Assembly: GCF_045209745.1 (NCBI RefSeq) | Contig: NZ_CP109273.1 | Span: 5,890,001-5,954,000 of the forward strand | Direction: 5' to 3' | DNA from: Micromonospora sp045209745 | GTDB taxonomy: Bacteria; Actinomycetota; Actinomycetes; Mycobacteriales; Micromonosporaceae | Length of the DNA: 64,000 bases | Shown: in pieces, positions 35,425 through 43,526 of the stretch | Layout: each line of letters begins with the position of its first letter | How positions within the stretch are numbered: position 1 is the first letter of the stretch | Position numbers and translations under genes: made by a program | The notes under the pieces: model-generated | The model's input: the letters and a program-made list of their open reading frames with translations, nothing else | What the model was told of the DNA's origin: nothing | Databases searched by the model: none

Positions 35425-35469
35425 ATCTTGGACAGTTCCCGTTACGAGCTAACGGGAACTGTCCAAGAT
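35425..35469. repeat. perfect 20-bp-arm palindrome at a convergent junction
   Basis: Arms at 35425-35444 and 35450-35469 are exact complements around the 5-base loop CGAGC. The arms are AT-richer than the surroundings. It lies between the cyclase-AAA gene end (35327) and the convergent YCII gene end (35500), consistent with a bidirectional terminator or mobile palindromic repeat. A decayed relative is at 11349. Confidence 0.75.
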
Positions 35470-35499
35470 TGCCGAGAAACGTAGCGACACGGCGGCGAG

Positions 35500-36045
35500 T
35501 CAGGCCGGTCGCCCGCCGAACTGCCAGTTGTGCACCTCGATGTCGGCGTACCGGTCCACGGTCAGGATGGCACGCGCCGCGTCCGGGTTCGGTGCCCGGA
35601 CCAGCGCGGCGGTACCGAGCCAGGTGGTGCCGTCGTCGGACAGCAGAGGCCCGTACGCGATCAGTTCGTCCGGGTCGGGCGGCACGGCCAGGTCGACGGC
35701 CTGCCCCATGCCGAGGCCGAGCACCAGGTACCGGTTTCCACCGGTCCGGCCTCCAGGAAAGTCCCACATGGTGCGGCCCAGCGCGTTGTGCCAACGGCGC
35801 AGCAACACGTCCCGGTACACGCCGGCCTGGTAGTTCGGCTCATCGAGGGCGAACGTCCGCGCAGCGGCCGGATCGGGCACGTCGACGATGTGCACGCTGC
35901 CGGTGGGCCTGTCGTCGGCGAAGGTGGGGCCGCGGGCGATCATCTCCACCGCGTACCGGTCCATGTAGGACCAGTGCGCCGCCAGCAGTTCGTCGCGCAA
36001 CGCCGCCGAGCCGGGCCGGTCACGGTGGTAGCACAGGAACTCCAT
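35500..36045 (-). CDS. tandem YCII-domain protein
   Basis: This 181-residue protein contains two YCII-related ferredoxin-like domains. The first starts MEFLCYHRDRPGS and includes HWSYMDRYAVEMIARGPTF and VHIVDVPDPAAARTF. The second is looser: VLGLGMGQAVDLAVPP, IAYGPLLSDDGTTWLG and ALVRAPNPDAARAIL. The His-Asp pair typical of YciI is recognisable in the first copy. Such proteins are small and of poorly defined enzymatic role. ATG 36045 is chosen to match the family start; ATG 36054 is three codons upstream. Confidence 0.75.
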   Translation of the reverse strand: MEFLCYHRDRPGSAALRDELLAAHWSYMDRYAVEMIARGPTFADDRPTGSVHIVDVPDPAAARTFALDEPNYQAGVYRDVLLRRWHNALGRTMWDFPGGRTGGNRYLVLGLGMGQAVDLAVPPDPDELIAYGPLLSDDGTTWLGTAALVRAPNPDAARAILTVDRYADIEVHNWQFGGRPA

Positions 36046-36205
36046 GGCCCACATTCTCGACGCGGTGCCGCACCCTCAGCAGACGGGGTGTCGTCCGGCC
36101 GCTCTACGGCACGGACGCCGAGGCCAGCAATGTCGCGGTGGGCAGTGCGAGCAGGCCGTCCGCGTCACGGTAGGCGGCGGTCATCGACAGCCCTGATCGA
36201 AGTGC

Positions 36206-36772
36206 TCAGCGGGCGGCGAGGAAGGCCAGCACCCGTGGCCAGGTAGCCGCGGCGGCGTCCGGGGCGTACTCGGCCAGGTCCGGGTCGGTGAACAGATGCC
36301 CGACACCGGGATAGCGGAAGACCGTCAGGTCAGCGCCGACGTCGGTCATCGCCTGCTGCCACTCGTCGACCTCGTCCGGCACGTCGTACGGGTCGGGGTC
36401 GGCGAGGTGCAGCTGCACCGGCAGCCCGGTGCGGACCGCGTCCGGTGCGCCGCCGGTGCCGTGCAGCAGGAGCAGACCGGCGGCGTCGGGGCGCTCGGCC
36501 AGCAGCGCCCCGGCCACACCGGCGCCCATCGAGAACCCGGCGAGCACCGTCTCCGGCGGCAGGTCCCGCAGCGCTGCCCGGGCCCGGTCGAGCACCACCT
36601 CCTGGCCGATCTTGTCGAGCAGCGCGAAGCCCTCCTCGACGGTGTCGGTGGCCGGGACGCCGTACAGATCGGGGGTGGTGACCCGGTGCCCGGCGGCGCG
36701 CATCCGGTCGGCGGCGGCGCGTACGGCGGGCCGCAGCCCGTACACGGAATGGAACAGCACGACGTGTCGCAT
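36206..36772 (-). CDS. dienelactone hydrolase family protein
   Basis: This 188-residue alpha/beta hydrolase has the nucleophile in AGFSMGAGVAG, Asp in LADPDPYDVPDE and His in YPGVGHLFTD. The N-terminus (RHVVLFHSVYGLRPAVRAAADRM) and size match the DLH branch. The usual DLH nucleophile is Cys; here it is Ser. The physiological substrate is unknown. It lies 151 bp downstream of the YCII gene start on the same strand, with its own probable promoter. Confidence 0.82.
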   Translation of the reverse strand: MRHVVLFHSVYGLRPAVRAAADRMRAAGHRVTTPDLYGVPATDTVEEGFALLDKIGQEVVLDRARAALRDLPPETVLAGFSMGAGVAGALLAERPDAAGLLLLHGTGGAPDAVRTGLPVQLHLADPDPYDVPDEVDEWQQAMTDVGADLTVFRYPGVGHLFTDPDLAEYAPDAAAATWPRVLAFLAAR

Positions 36773-37148
36773 CGGGCCATCCTGCCGCAGCCGGGCGTCT
36801 GTCCGGTGCGGCCACGCGGGACGGACGTCAGACCAGCGCCGTCAGCCGCGCGACGAGGTCGGGGTCAGGGTCGCCCATCGCGGCGATCTCGCGGCCGACC
36901 AGCGGGGCCAGCTCGGGGCGGCGCCGCGTCGGTGAGCAGCCGGTCGTGGGTGGGTCGGGCCTGGGCGGGCAGTTCGGAGCCGGCCGGGGTCGGACACGAC
37001 GGTCTGATCCCGCTGGCGTGAGGACGCCGGGCCGGGCGGAAACCCGCCCCGGCGTCACCCTGATCATCGCTCTGCCATCTTCTGGCAGTTGCAAGTTATG
37101 TGCAACAAGCTCTGGACCCGACCGACTTTAGTAACTAGCCCGATCGCT
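36773..37148. other. spacer with a possible frameshifted gene remnant
   Basis: On the minus strand, 36828 to about 36990 reads as a helical C-terminus (PELAPLVGREIAAMGDPDPD, ending VARLTALV). Upstream of about 36925 the coding character continues in another frame (LPAQARPTHDRLLTDAA), which suggests a one-base break. I cannot name the family; the C-terminus of a regulator is one guess. The rest holds the promoter side of the methyltransferase, with an AT-rich patch and the short inverted repeat GTTGCA-N7-TGCAAC at 37086-37104. Confidence 0.35.
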
Positions 37149-37907
37149 ATGAGTCCTTACATCGTGGATCCGTGGGCCTGGCAGGAGAGCTGGGACCGTC
37201 AGCAGGAGGCCTACCTACCGGACCGGGAACACCGGTTCACCGCCATGCTCGACACCGTCGACGCGGTCCTCGACGGTCGGCAGCCGCGCTTGCTCGACCT
37301 GGCCGGTGGCACCGGCACCATCTCGCTGCGGACGCTGGCGCGCTTCCCCGACGCCGAGGCGACCCTGCTGGACCTCGATCCGGCACTGCTCGCCATCGCC
37401 GACGCCTCGCTGGGCGACCGGGCCACCATCGTCACGGCCGACCTCGGCACCCCTGAGTGGCGCTCCGCGCTCCCCCACCGTGAGTACGACGCCGTCCTCA
37501 CCGCCACCGCCCTGCACTGGCTGCCGGCCGACCGGCTCACCCAGCTCTACGCTGAGCTGCGCGACGTGCTCCGACCGGGCGGGGTCTTCGTCAACGCCGA
37601 CCACATGCCGGACGACACCGTGCCGGAGCTGACCAAGCGGCTGCTGGACCGGGCCCGGGACCGGCGCAACGCCCGGTACGCCGCCGGCTCGATGCTGTCC
37701 TGGTCGGACTGGTGGGAGCGGGCCGGTGCCGACCCGGCGCTCGCCCCGCTGGTCGCCCAGCGGCGCGCCATCTACCCGACCGGGCACAGCCCGGAATGGA
37801 ACCCGCCGGTCTCCTGGCACCTCACCGCGCTCACCACGGCCGGCTTCAGCGAGGTCGGCACGGTGTGGCGGGGCGGCCCGGACGCCGCCGTCGCGGCAGT
37901 ACGCTAA
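37149..37907 (+). CDS. class I SAM-dependent methyltransferase
   Basis: This 252-residue protein has the SAM-binding motif I LLDLAGGTGTISLRTL, motif II LLDLDPALLAIAD, an acidic VTADLGTPEW, and YDAVLTATALHWLP followed by LRPGGVFVNADHM. It is a Rossmann-fold small-molecule methyltransferase with unknown acceptor. ATG 37149 is chosen; no good ribosome site precedes it, so translation could be leaderless. It lies 6 bp before the first fluoride-channel gene, so the three genes are probably one transcript. Confidence 0.82.
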   Translation: MSPYIVDPWAWQESWDRQQEAYLPDREHRFTAMLDTVDAVLDGRQPRLLDLAGGTGTISLRTLARFPDAEATLLDLDPALLAIADASLGDRATIVTADLGTPEWRSALPHREYDAVLTATALHWLPADRLTQLYAELRDVLRPGGVFVNADHMPDDTVPELTKRLLDRARDRRNARYAAGSMLSWSDWWERAGADPALAPLVAQRRAIYPTGHSPEWNPPVSWHLTALTTAGFSEVGTVWRGGPDAAVAAVR

Positions 37908-37913
37908 GGACCC

Positions 37914-38390
37914 GTGTCAGAGCCGTTCGAGCGCCGCACCGACCCCGACGTCGACCTACACGTCCCCGCCGACCGGGGCGAGCTGACCGCGCGCCCGGCG
38001 ACGATTCTCGTCACGATCGCGGCCGGCGGGGTGCTCGGCGCGCTGTCCCGGGCCGGCCTGCAACACGCCGCCCCGCACCCGCCGACGGGTTTCCCGTGGG
38101 CGACGTTCGGCATCAACCTGTCCGGTTGTCTGTTGATCGGCGTGCTGATGGCGGTGCTCGGGCACCTCGGCGGTGGGCGCCCGCTGGTCCGCCCGTTCCT
38201 CGGGGTCGGGGTGCTCGGCGGGTTCACCACCTTCTCCACCTACGCGGTGGACGTTCAGCAGGCGCTGATCGCGGGCGCCCCGGGCACCGCGCTGGCGTAC
38301 CTGGCCGCGACGGTGCTCGGGGCGCTCGCCGCGGTGGGGTTGGGCGACGCCGTCACCGCTGGACTGCTGCGGCGGCGGGTGGCCCGATGA
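37914..38390 (+). CDS. crcB: fluoride exporter FluC/CrcB, subunit 1
   Basis: This 158-residue small membrane protein has four helices from about residue 30. Conserved FluC motifs are GGVLGALSRAGLQ, FPWATFGINLSGCLLIG and GVGVLGGFTTFSTYAVD. The N-terminal 28 residues are charged and extra to the family. FluC channels are dual-topology dimers; where two genes are paired, the subunits form a heterodimer in opposite orientations. GTG 37914 follows AAGGA. Its stop overlaps the next gene (ATGA). Confidence 0.92.
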   Translation: MSEPFERRTDPDVDLHVPADRGELTARPATILVTIAAGGVLGALSRAGLQHAAPHPPTGFPWATFGINLSGCLLIGVLMAVLGHLGGGRPLVRPFLGVGVLGGFTTFSTYAVDVQQALIAGAPGTALAYLAATVLGALAAVGLGDAVTAGLLRRRVAR

Positions 38391-38749
38391 CTGTGCTGCT
38401 CATCGCCCTGGGCGGGGCCCTCGGCGCTCCGCTGCGCTATCTCACCGACCGAGCCGTGCAGTCCCGGCACGAGTCGGCGTTTCCCTGGGGCACGCTGACC
38501 GTCAACGTGATCGGGTCGCTGCTGCTCGGCGTACTCGTCGGGTTGCCGGCCGGCCCGGCGGTCACCGCGTTGCTCGGCACCGGGTTCTGCGGCGCGCTGA
38601 CCACCTACTCGACGTTCAGCTACGAGACGCTGCGGCTCGCCAAGGACGGCAACCGGCTCCTCGCCCTGGCCAACGTGCTGGGCAGCGTCGCCGTCGGGCT
38701 CGCCGCGGCCACCGCCGGCTACGCCCTGGCCCACGCCCTGGTGGGCTGA
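38387..38749 (+). CDS. crcB: fluoride exporter FluC/CrcB, subunit 2
   Basis: This 120-residue partner of the preceding gene has LGGALGAPLRYLTDRAVQ, FPWGTLTVNVIGSLLLG and LLGTGFCGALTTYSTFSYE, with four membrane helices and no extra N-terminus. The ATG overlaps the upstream stop by 4 bp. The pair exports F- and protects cytoplasmic enzymes. I see no fluoride riboswitch upstream of the transcript. Confidence 0.93.
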   Translation: MTVLLIALGGALGAPLRYLTDRAVQSRHESAFPWGTLTVNVIGSLLLGVLVGLPAGPAVTALLGTGFCGALTTYSTFSYETLRLAKDGNRLLALANVLGSVAVGLAAATAGYALAHALVG

Positions 38750-38765
38750 ACACCCGCAGGATACT

Positions 38766-38792
38766 GAGGGTATATACGCGAGGTATACCCTC
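38766..38792 (+). promoter_or_regulatory. PadR-type operator overlapping the padR promoter
   Basis: GAGGGTATA (38766-38774) and TATACCCTC (38784-38792) form a perfect 9-bp inverted repeat with a 9-base spacer. It lies 17 bases before the regulator start. A TGTAGT (38795-38800) resembles a -10, which would place the RNA 5-prime end at or near the ATG. PadR proteins commonly repress their own operon through such sites. Confidence 0.6.
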
Positions 38793-38808
38793 GGTGTAGT
38801 CTCCTGGC

Positions 38809-39333
38809 ATGAGCGTGCCACTGACCCTTCTCGGCCTCCTCGAACGGGAGCCCAGCCACGGGTACGACCTGAAGCGTGACTACGACGCCTTCTTCGGCCG
38901 GGGCAAGCCCCTGCCGTTCGGCCAGGTCTACTCCACCCTCAGCCGACTGTCCCGGGACGGCAAGGTGGTGATCAGCGACGTCGCCCCCGGCTCCGGCCCC
39001 GACCGCAAGCGCTACATCATCACCGACCTGGGCGCGACCGAGGTCGAGCAGTGGCTGACCCAGCCGGTCGACCCGGAGCCGCACCTGCAGACCGTGCTCT
39101 TCGCCAAGGTCGTGCTCGCGCTAATGCTGGACCGTCCCGCCGACGAATACCTCGACACCCAGCGCAGCGCGCACCTGGGGCGGATGCGTGAGCTCACCGA
39201 GATCAAACGCGCCGGCAACCTGGTCGACGCCCTGCTCGCCGACCACGGCCTGTACCACCTGGAGGCGGACCTCCGGTGGATCGAGATGACCGGCGCCCGG
39301 CTGGACGCCCTGCGGAAGGCGGTGCGGCCATGA
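38809..39333 (+). CDS. PadR family transcriptional repressor
   Basis: This 174-residue regulator has the PadR winged helix at residues 1-80: LTLLGLLEREPSHGYDLKRDY, LPFGQVYSTLSRLSRDGKVV and RKRYIITDLGATEVEQWL. A helical C-terminal dimerisation region ends RLDALRKAVRP. It is first in an operon with an ABC ATPase and permease, each joined by a 4-bp ATGA overlap. This matches PadR regulators that sense drugs or peptides expelled by the linked exporter. Confidence 0.9.
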   Translation: MSVPLTLLGLLEREPSHGYDLKRDYDAFFGRGKPLPFGQVYSTLSRLSRDGKVVISDVAPGSGPDRKRYIITDLGATEVEQWLTQPVDPEPHLQTVLFAKVVLALMLDRPADEYLDTQRSAHLGRMRELTEIKRAGNLVDALLADHGLYHLEADLRWIEMTGARLDALRKAVRP

Positions 39334-40010
39334 GCGTCGTGATCGAAGCACGCGACGTTGAGTTCTCCTTCGGCCGGACGCCCGCGCTGCGTGGCGCCAG
39401 CATCGCCGTGGACGCGGGCGAGGTTCTCGCCATCATGGGCCCCAGCGGCTCGGGCAAGTCGACCCTGCTGCACTGCCTGGCCGGCATCCTCGTGCCCGAC
39501 TCCGGCGAGATCCTCTTTGACGGCGCCCGGGTCGATGCCATGGCCGAGACCGAGCGCAGCAGTCTGCGCCGCGACCGCTTCGGCTTCGTGTTCCAGTTCG
39601 GCCAGCTCGTCCCCGAGCTCACCGCAGCGGAGAACGTCGCCCTGCCGCTGCTGCTCAGCGGCGTACGCCGGACGCAGGCACTCAAAATGGCGAGCGCCTG
39701 GTTCGAACGCCTCGGCCTGGACGGCCTGGAGCAACGCCGGTCGGGTGAGCTGTCCGGCGGGCAGGCGCAACGCGTCGCCCTCGCCCGAGGGCTGGTCGCC
39801 GAGCCGCAGGTCCTCTTCGCCGACGAGCCGACCGGCGCGCTCGACTCGCTCACCGGCGAGCAGGTCATGGACCTGCTGGTCAGCTCGGCCCGCGAGCAGG
39901 GCACCACGGTCATCCTGGTCACCCACGAGGCTCGGATCGCCGCGTACGCCGACCGCGAGGTCATGGTCCGCGACGGGCACGTGAACGCGCCGGACCGGAT
40001 CGCCTCATGA
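39330..40010 (+). CDS. ABC transporter ATP-binding protein (MacB/LolD type)
   Basis: This 226-residue ATPase has Walker A GPSGSGKST, a Q-loop in VFQFGQLVPELTA, signature LSGGQAQRVALARGL, Walker B VLFADEPTGALD and the switch His in VILVTHEARIAAY. ATG 39330 overlaps the padR stop. Such ATPases pair with FtsX-type permeases for mechanotransmission or efflux, here the next gene. Confidence 0.93.
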   Translation: MSVVIEARDVEFSFGRTPALRGASIAVDAGEVLAIMGPSGSGKSTLLHCLAGILVPDSGEILFDGARVDAMAETERSSLRRDRFGFVFQFGQLVPELTAAENVALPLLLSGVRRTQALKMASAWFERLGLDGLEQRRSGELSGGQAQRVALARGLVAEPQVLFADEPTGALDSLTGEQVMDLLVSSAREQGTTVILVTHEARIAAYADREVMVRDGHVNAPDRIAS

Positions 40011-42163
40011 TCGCCTTCGGGCTCCGCCTCGCCGTGGCCGGCGGCCGCGAGGCGCTCACCCGCCTCGCTGTCATCGCCGCCGCCGTCGCGATCGGCAGCG
40101 GGCTGCTGCTGACCACCCTCGCCGGGGTCAACGCCGTCAACGCGCAGCTCACCCGGTACGCGTCGATCTATCCCAGCGCCTCGACGGGCGGCGACGCCGA
40201 TCCGCTGTGGTGGTCGACCCGGGAAGACTACTTCCACGGCAAGCAGATCATCCGGATCGACGTCGCCGCCACCGGATCGAGCGCGCCCACCCCGGTCGGC
40301 ATCCCGACCACCCCGGGGCCCGGGGAGTACTACGCCTCGCCCTCGTTGCAGAAGCTGCTGGCCGCCCACCCGGCCGACCAACTGGGCGACCGCTACCCTG
40401 GGCGTGACCTCGGCACCGTCGGCCCAGCCGCGCTGACCTCACCGGACACCCTGCTCGTCATCATGGGCGGCACCCCCGACGACGTCGCCGGGCTGCCCCT
40501 CGCCAAGCAGCTCACCAGCGTCGGCGAGACCCCCGCGCTCCCCGAGACCACAATGAACCTCATCCTGGGCGTGATCGCCGGTGGTCTGCTGTTTCCGGTG
40601 CTGATCTTCATCGGCACCGCCACCCGGCTCAGCGCGGCCCGCCGGGAGCAGCGCTTCGCCGCGATGCGCCTGGTCGGCGCGACCCCGAAGCAGATCTCGG
40701 TGGTCGCCGCGGTGGAGGCGACCGCCGCGGCCGTCGCCGGCACCGCCCTCGGGTTCCTCCTGTTCGCCGCGTTCCGCGGTTCACTCGCGGGCATCCCGTT
40801 CACCGGCATGCCGTTCTTCCCCAGCGACATGTCGCTGGGCGTGCTGGACGTCCTGCTCGTCGCGCTCGGTGTCCCGGCCGGTGCGGCGGTCGCGGCCCAG
40901 GTCTCGCTGCGCCGCGTGCGGATCTCGCCGCTGGGCGTCACCCGACGGGTCACCCCACGGGCACCGCGCGCCTACCGGCTGATCCCACTCCTGCTCGGCG
41001 TCGGTGTGCTGGTGTTCGCGCTCGGCCACCGGCCCGAGACGTCCGACGGCCAGACCGCGGTGTTCCTGCCCGGCCTGCTGCTCATCATGGCCGGCCTGGT
41101 CCTCGCCGGCCCCTGGTTGACGATGGTCGGTGCCCGGGTCATGGCCCGGTACGCCAGCCGCCCCGCCACACTCATCGCCGCGCGACGCCTCGCCGACAAC
41201 CCGAAGGCCGGCTTCCGGGCGATCAGCGGCATCATGCTCGCGCTCTTCGTCACGAGCGTCGCCGTCGGCGTGATCACCACGATCGTGGCCAACCGCGGCC
41301 CAGCGCCGATCGGCTCCACCGAGGCGAGCACCATGTCCATGCACTTCGGCGGAGAGGCACCACCGGTGCCCGACACGCTGCTCACCGAACTGCGCTCGAC
41401 CACCGGCGTGCGATACGCGGCCACGGTGCGCGAGAACCCGGACATGATGAGCGCCAGCGAGCCCGGCCTGATCGCGTGCACCGACCTCCCGAGCGCGCAC
41501 GGCCGGTGCGCCGACGGCGCAGGCGTCGCCGAGGTGCCGACGGGCCTCATCCCCTTCCGGGAATCGGCTCTGTCCACAAGGGTCTGGCCGGCCGCGTCGG
41601 TGCCGCTCGGTGATCTCCCCAGGCTGCCGGTGATGTCGATCGTCGTCGGCACGGACGGTTCCGCCGCCGCCATCGAGCGCGCACGCACCGTACTCGAGAT
41701 CGCCTACCCGACCTTCTGGGTGGGGCCGAACGTGCCCGGCGACTTCGAGTCGGAATTCGCCAACACGCTGCGCGGCTGGGAACAGTTGGCGAACGTCACC
41801 ATCATTGCCAGCCTGGCGCTCGGCGGGTGCAGTCTCGCGGTCAGCGTGATCGGCGGTCTCACCGAACGCAGGCGCCCGTTCAGCCTGCTGCGCCTCAGCG
41901 GCGCTCCGGTGCGGGTCCTGCGCCGGGTGGTCGCGCTGGAGAGCGCCGTACCGATGCTCGCCGTCGCCGTGGTCGCCATCGGGATGGGTCTCCTCGCCGC
42001 GCACCTGTTCCTCCGGGCACAGATGGACTACACGCTCATTGCACCGGGACCGGGTTTCTACGTGATCGTGGTCGTCGGGTTGGCGGCCTGTCTCGGCATC
42101 ATCGCCTCCACCCTGCCGCTGCTGGAACGCATCACCGGCCCGGAGACAGCCCGCAGCGAATGA
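40007..42163 (+). CDS. FtsX-like ABC transporter permease
   Basis: This 718-residue permease has an N-terminal helix (LTRLAVIAAAVAIGSGLLL) and an extracytoplasmic domain. An FtsX core follows at about 185-300, with ATRLSAARREQRFAAMRLVGA in its coupling region. After a middle group of helices and a second external domain comes a C-terminal FtsX core (ERRRPFSLLRLSGAPVRVLRR). The 10-helix layout is of the BceB/MacB superfamily, often linked to antimicrobial peptide resistance. It is translationally coupled to the ATPase and followed by a palindrome. Confidence 0.88.
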   Translation: MIAFGLRLAVAGGREALTRLAVIAAAVAIGSGLLLTTLAGVNAVNAQLTRYASIYPSASTGGDADPLWWSTREDYFHGKQIIRIDVAATGSSAPTPVGIPTTPGPGEYYASPSLQKLLAAHPADQLGDRYPGRDLGTVGPAALTSPDTLLVIMGGTPDDVAGLPLAKQLTSVGETPALPETTMNLILGVIAGGLLFPVLIFIGTATRLSAARREQRFAAMRLVGATPKQISVVAAVEATAAAVAGTALGFLLFAAFRGSLAGIPFTGMPFFPSDMSLGVLDVLLVALGVPAGAAVAAQVSLRRVRISPLGVTRRVTPRAPRAYRLIPLLLGVGVLVFALGHRPETSDGQTAVFLPGLLLIMAGLVLAGPWLTMVGARVMARYASRPATLIAARRLADNPKAGFRAISGIMLALFVTSVAVGVITTIVANRGPAPIGSTEASTMSMHFGGEAPPVPDTLLTELRSTTGVRYAATVRENPDMMSASEPGLIACTDLPSAHGRCADGAGVAEVPTGLIPFRESALSTRVWPAASVPLGDLPRLPVMSIVVGTDGSAAAIERARTVLEIAYPTFWVGPNVPGDFESEFANTLRGWEQLANVTIIASLALGGCSLAVSVIGGLTERRRPFSLLRLSGAPVRVLRRVVALESAVPMLAVAVVAIGMGLLAAHLFLRAQMDYTLIAPGPGFYVIVVVGLAACLGIIASTLPLLERITGPETARSE

Positions 42164-42178
42164 TCGTCACGCCGGTTC

Positions 42179-42259
42179 CTCCCGCGATCTTGCAGTTTCG
42201 GTCTGCCATATGCGCACTTCGCGCGTTATGCCGCGACAGGAAGTGCAAGATCGCGGGAG
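42179..42259. repeat. palindromic element after the permease gene
   Basis: Perfect 16-bp arms at 42179-42194 and 42244-42259 (CTCCCGCGATCTTGCA and its complement) enclose about 49 bases. The interior is AT-richer and holds smaller inverted words such as GCGC-AC-TTCGCGC. It begins 16 bp after the permease stop and may terminate that operon. Confidence 0.65.
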
Positions 42260-42282
42260 TGAGGGTGGGTTTGGGCGGCTAG

Positions 42283-42489
42283 CGGATCACCGACCTCAAG
42301 GACGCCGTCGTCGCCATCGGCGACTACGCGGTCGGAGCCGAGGCCAGCCGGAAGAACACCGAGCGACCTGCCATCACGGAGCAACTCGCCCAGCACGTCC
42401 AACGGATACGCATGCACGGCTCCGCCGCGATCGTTCTCGCCTGGTTGGCCCACGGCAGGATCGACGCGTTCATCATGCTCAGCGGGCGT
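42283..42489 (+). pseudogene. inositol monophosphatase family fragment
   Basis: About 65 codons match the C-terminal part of the IMPase fold: ITDLKDAVVAIGDYAVGAEA, LAQHVQRIRMHGSAAIVLAW and LAHGRIDAFIML. The final motif of the family (K-x-WD-x-AAG) is absent, and the reading runs into unrelated sequence after SGR. There is no start codon or N-terminal metal site. It is a relic bracketed by the palindrome and the antisense hypothetical gene. Confidence 0.65.
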
Positions 42490-42814
42490 GGCGTTCCGGA
42501 TGGGCGCGGTTCCACACCCGCATCCGTTCCGGGTAGCCGGTGCGCGCCGCCTCGTACAGCGGCACCGCGTGCTTGCGGGCGATGGCCCCCGCCGCGCGTG
42601 GCGTGCCGGTACGGCGACGGATCCACTCGCCGTCGTGGGCGATCGCCACCACGGTGGTGTCCGTCGCGGTGGTCTCCGGCTCCAGGTAGAACTCCACGCC
42701 CCGCCGGGTGGCGACGAACGCCTCCAGCGCGGCGAGGTCGTCGCGCGTCGCCTCCCGGTCCAGTTTCGTCGGGGTCGCCTCGGCGCCCCGTGACCGGCGA
42801 TTGAACCAGCTCAT
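42479..42814 (-). CDS. hypothetical protein, 111 residues
   Basis: This soluble, charged protein starts SWFNRRSRGAEATPTKLDRE, then has DLAALEAFVATRRGVEFYLEP, TTVVAIAHDGEWIRRRTG and GAIARKHAVPLYEAARTGYPERM. Related proteins occur next to sigma factors and elsewhere in actinobacteria without a known role. ATG 42814 follows GAGGAGAGGGG. The 3' end overlaps the IMPase relic by a few bases. Confidence 0.65.
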   Translation of the reverse strand: MSWFNRRSRGAEATPTKLDREATRDDLAALEAFVATRRGVEFYLEPETTATDTTVVAIAHDGEWIRRRTGTPRAAGAIARKHAVPLYEAARTGYPERMRVWNRAHPERHAR

Positions 42815-42971
42815 GCCCAGCCCCTCTCCTCGACGCCCCTCCAGTGCAGCACCGATTCCTGGCAATACGCTGCACGCCCGATGGGAGACGGCTGACCCGC
42901 CGCGAAAAACCGCCGGTGGAACCCGCGGCGCGTGCCCGGTGTCATAAGTGTGATCCGAACGGAGGTCTCCC

Positions 42972-43526
42972 CTGGACGACGACGCGCTCGTCACCCGCGC
43001 TCGGGCAGGTGACCTGGAGGCGTACGACCTCCTGGTCGCCCGGCACACCGCGTCCGCGCACCGGACGGCGGTCTTGCTCGGCGCGGGCTCGGACTCCGAG
43101 GACGTCATCCAGGAGGCGTTTGTCAAGGCGTACCGCAAGTTGTCCCGTTATCGGGGCGAATCGTCCTTCCGATCATGGCTGCTCGCGATCGTCGCCAACG
43201 AGACCCGCAACCTGCACCGCTCCCGCGGCCGGCGGGACGGGCTCGTCCTGCGGGCCGCGACGGCGAACCCGACATCGGAGATCACCGAGGACGGGGCGGT
43301 CAGCGCGGTCCTCGCCGGGGAGCGCCGTGCCGCACTGGTGCAGGCCCTGCGTCAACTGCCGGTACGGGACCGCGAGGTGATCGTCTGCCGATTCTTCCTC
43401 GATCTCACCGAGGAGGAGACGGTGGCGGCACTGGGCTGGCCCCGGGGCACGGTGAAGTCACGCACGTCACGGGCACTGGCGAAGCTTCGCGGCCTGCTCG
43501 ACCGCGAGGAGGTCCGGCATGGGTGA
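42972..43526 (+). CDS. ECF sigma factor (RpoE/SigE-like), probable CTG start
   Basis: This 184-residue sigma-70 family protein has region 2 (DDDALVTRARAGDLEAYDLL, DVIQEAFVKAYRKLSRYRG, SFRSWLLAIVANETRN) and region 4 (ALRQLPVRDREVIVCRFFLD, LTEEETVAALGWPRGTVKSR). The N-terminus of region 2 is coding from 42972, but no ATG, GTG or TTG lies in frame between the upstream stop (42951) and 43074, which is inside region 2. CTG 42972 has GGAGGT five bases upstream. It overlaps the putative anti-sigma gene by 8 bp. Confidence 0.85.
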   Translation: MDDDALVTRARAGDLEAYDLLVARHTASAHRTAVLLGAGSDSEDVIQEAFVKAYRKLSRYRGESSFRSWLLAIVANETRNLHRSRGRRDGLVLRAATANPTSEITEDGAVSAVLAGERRAALVQALRQLPVRDREVIVCRFFLDLTEEETVAALGWPRGTVKSRTSRALAKLRGLLDREEVRHG

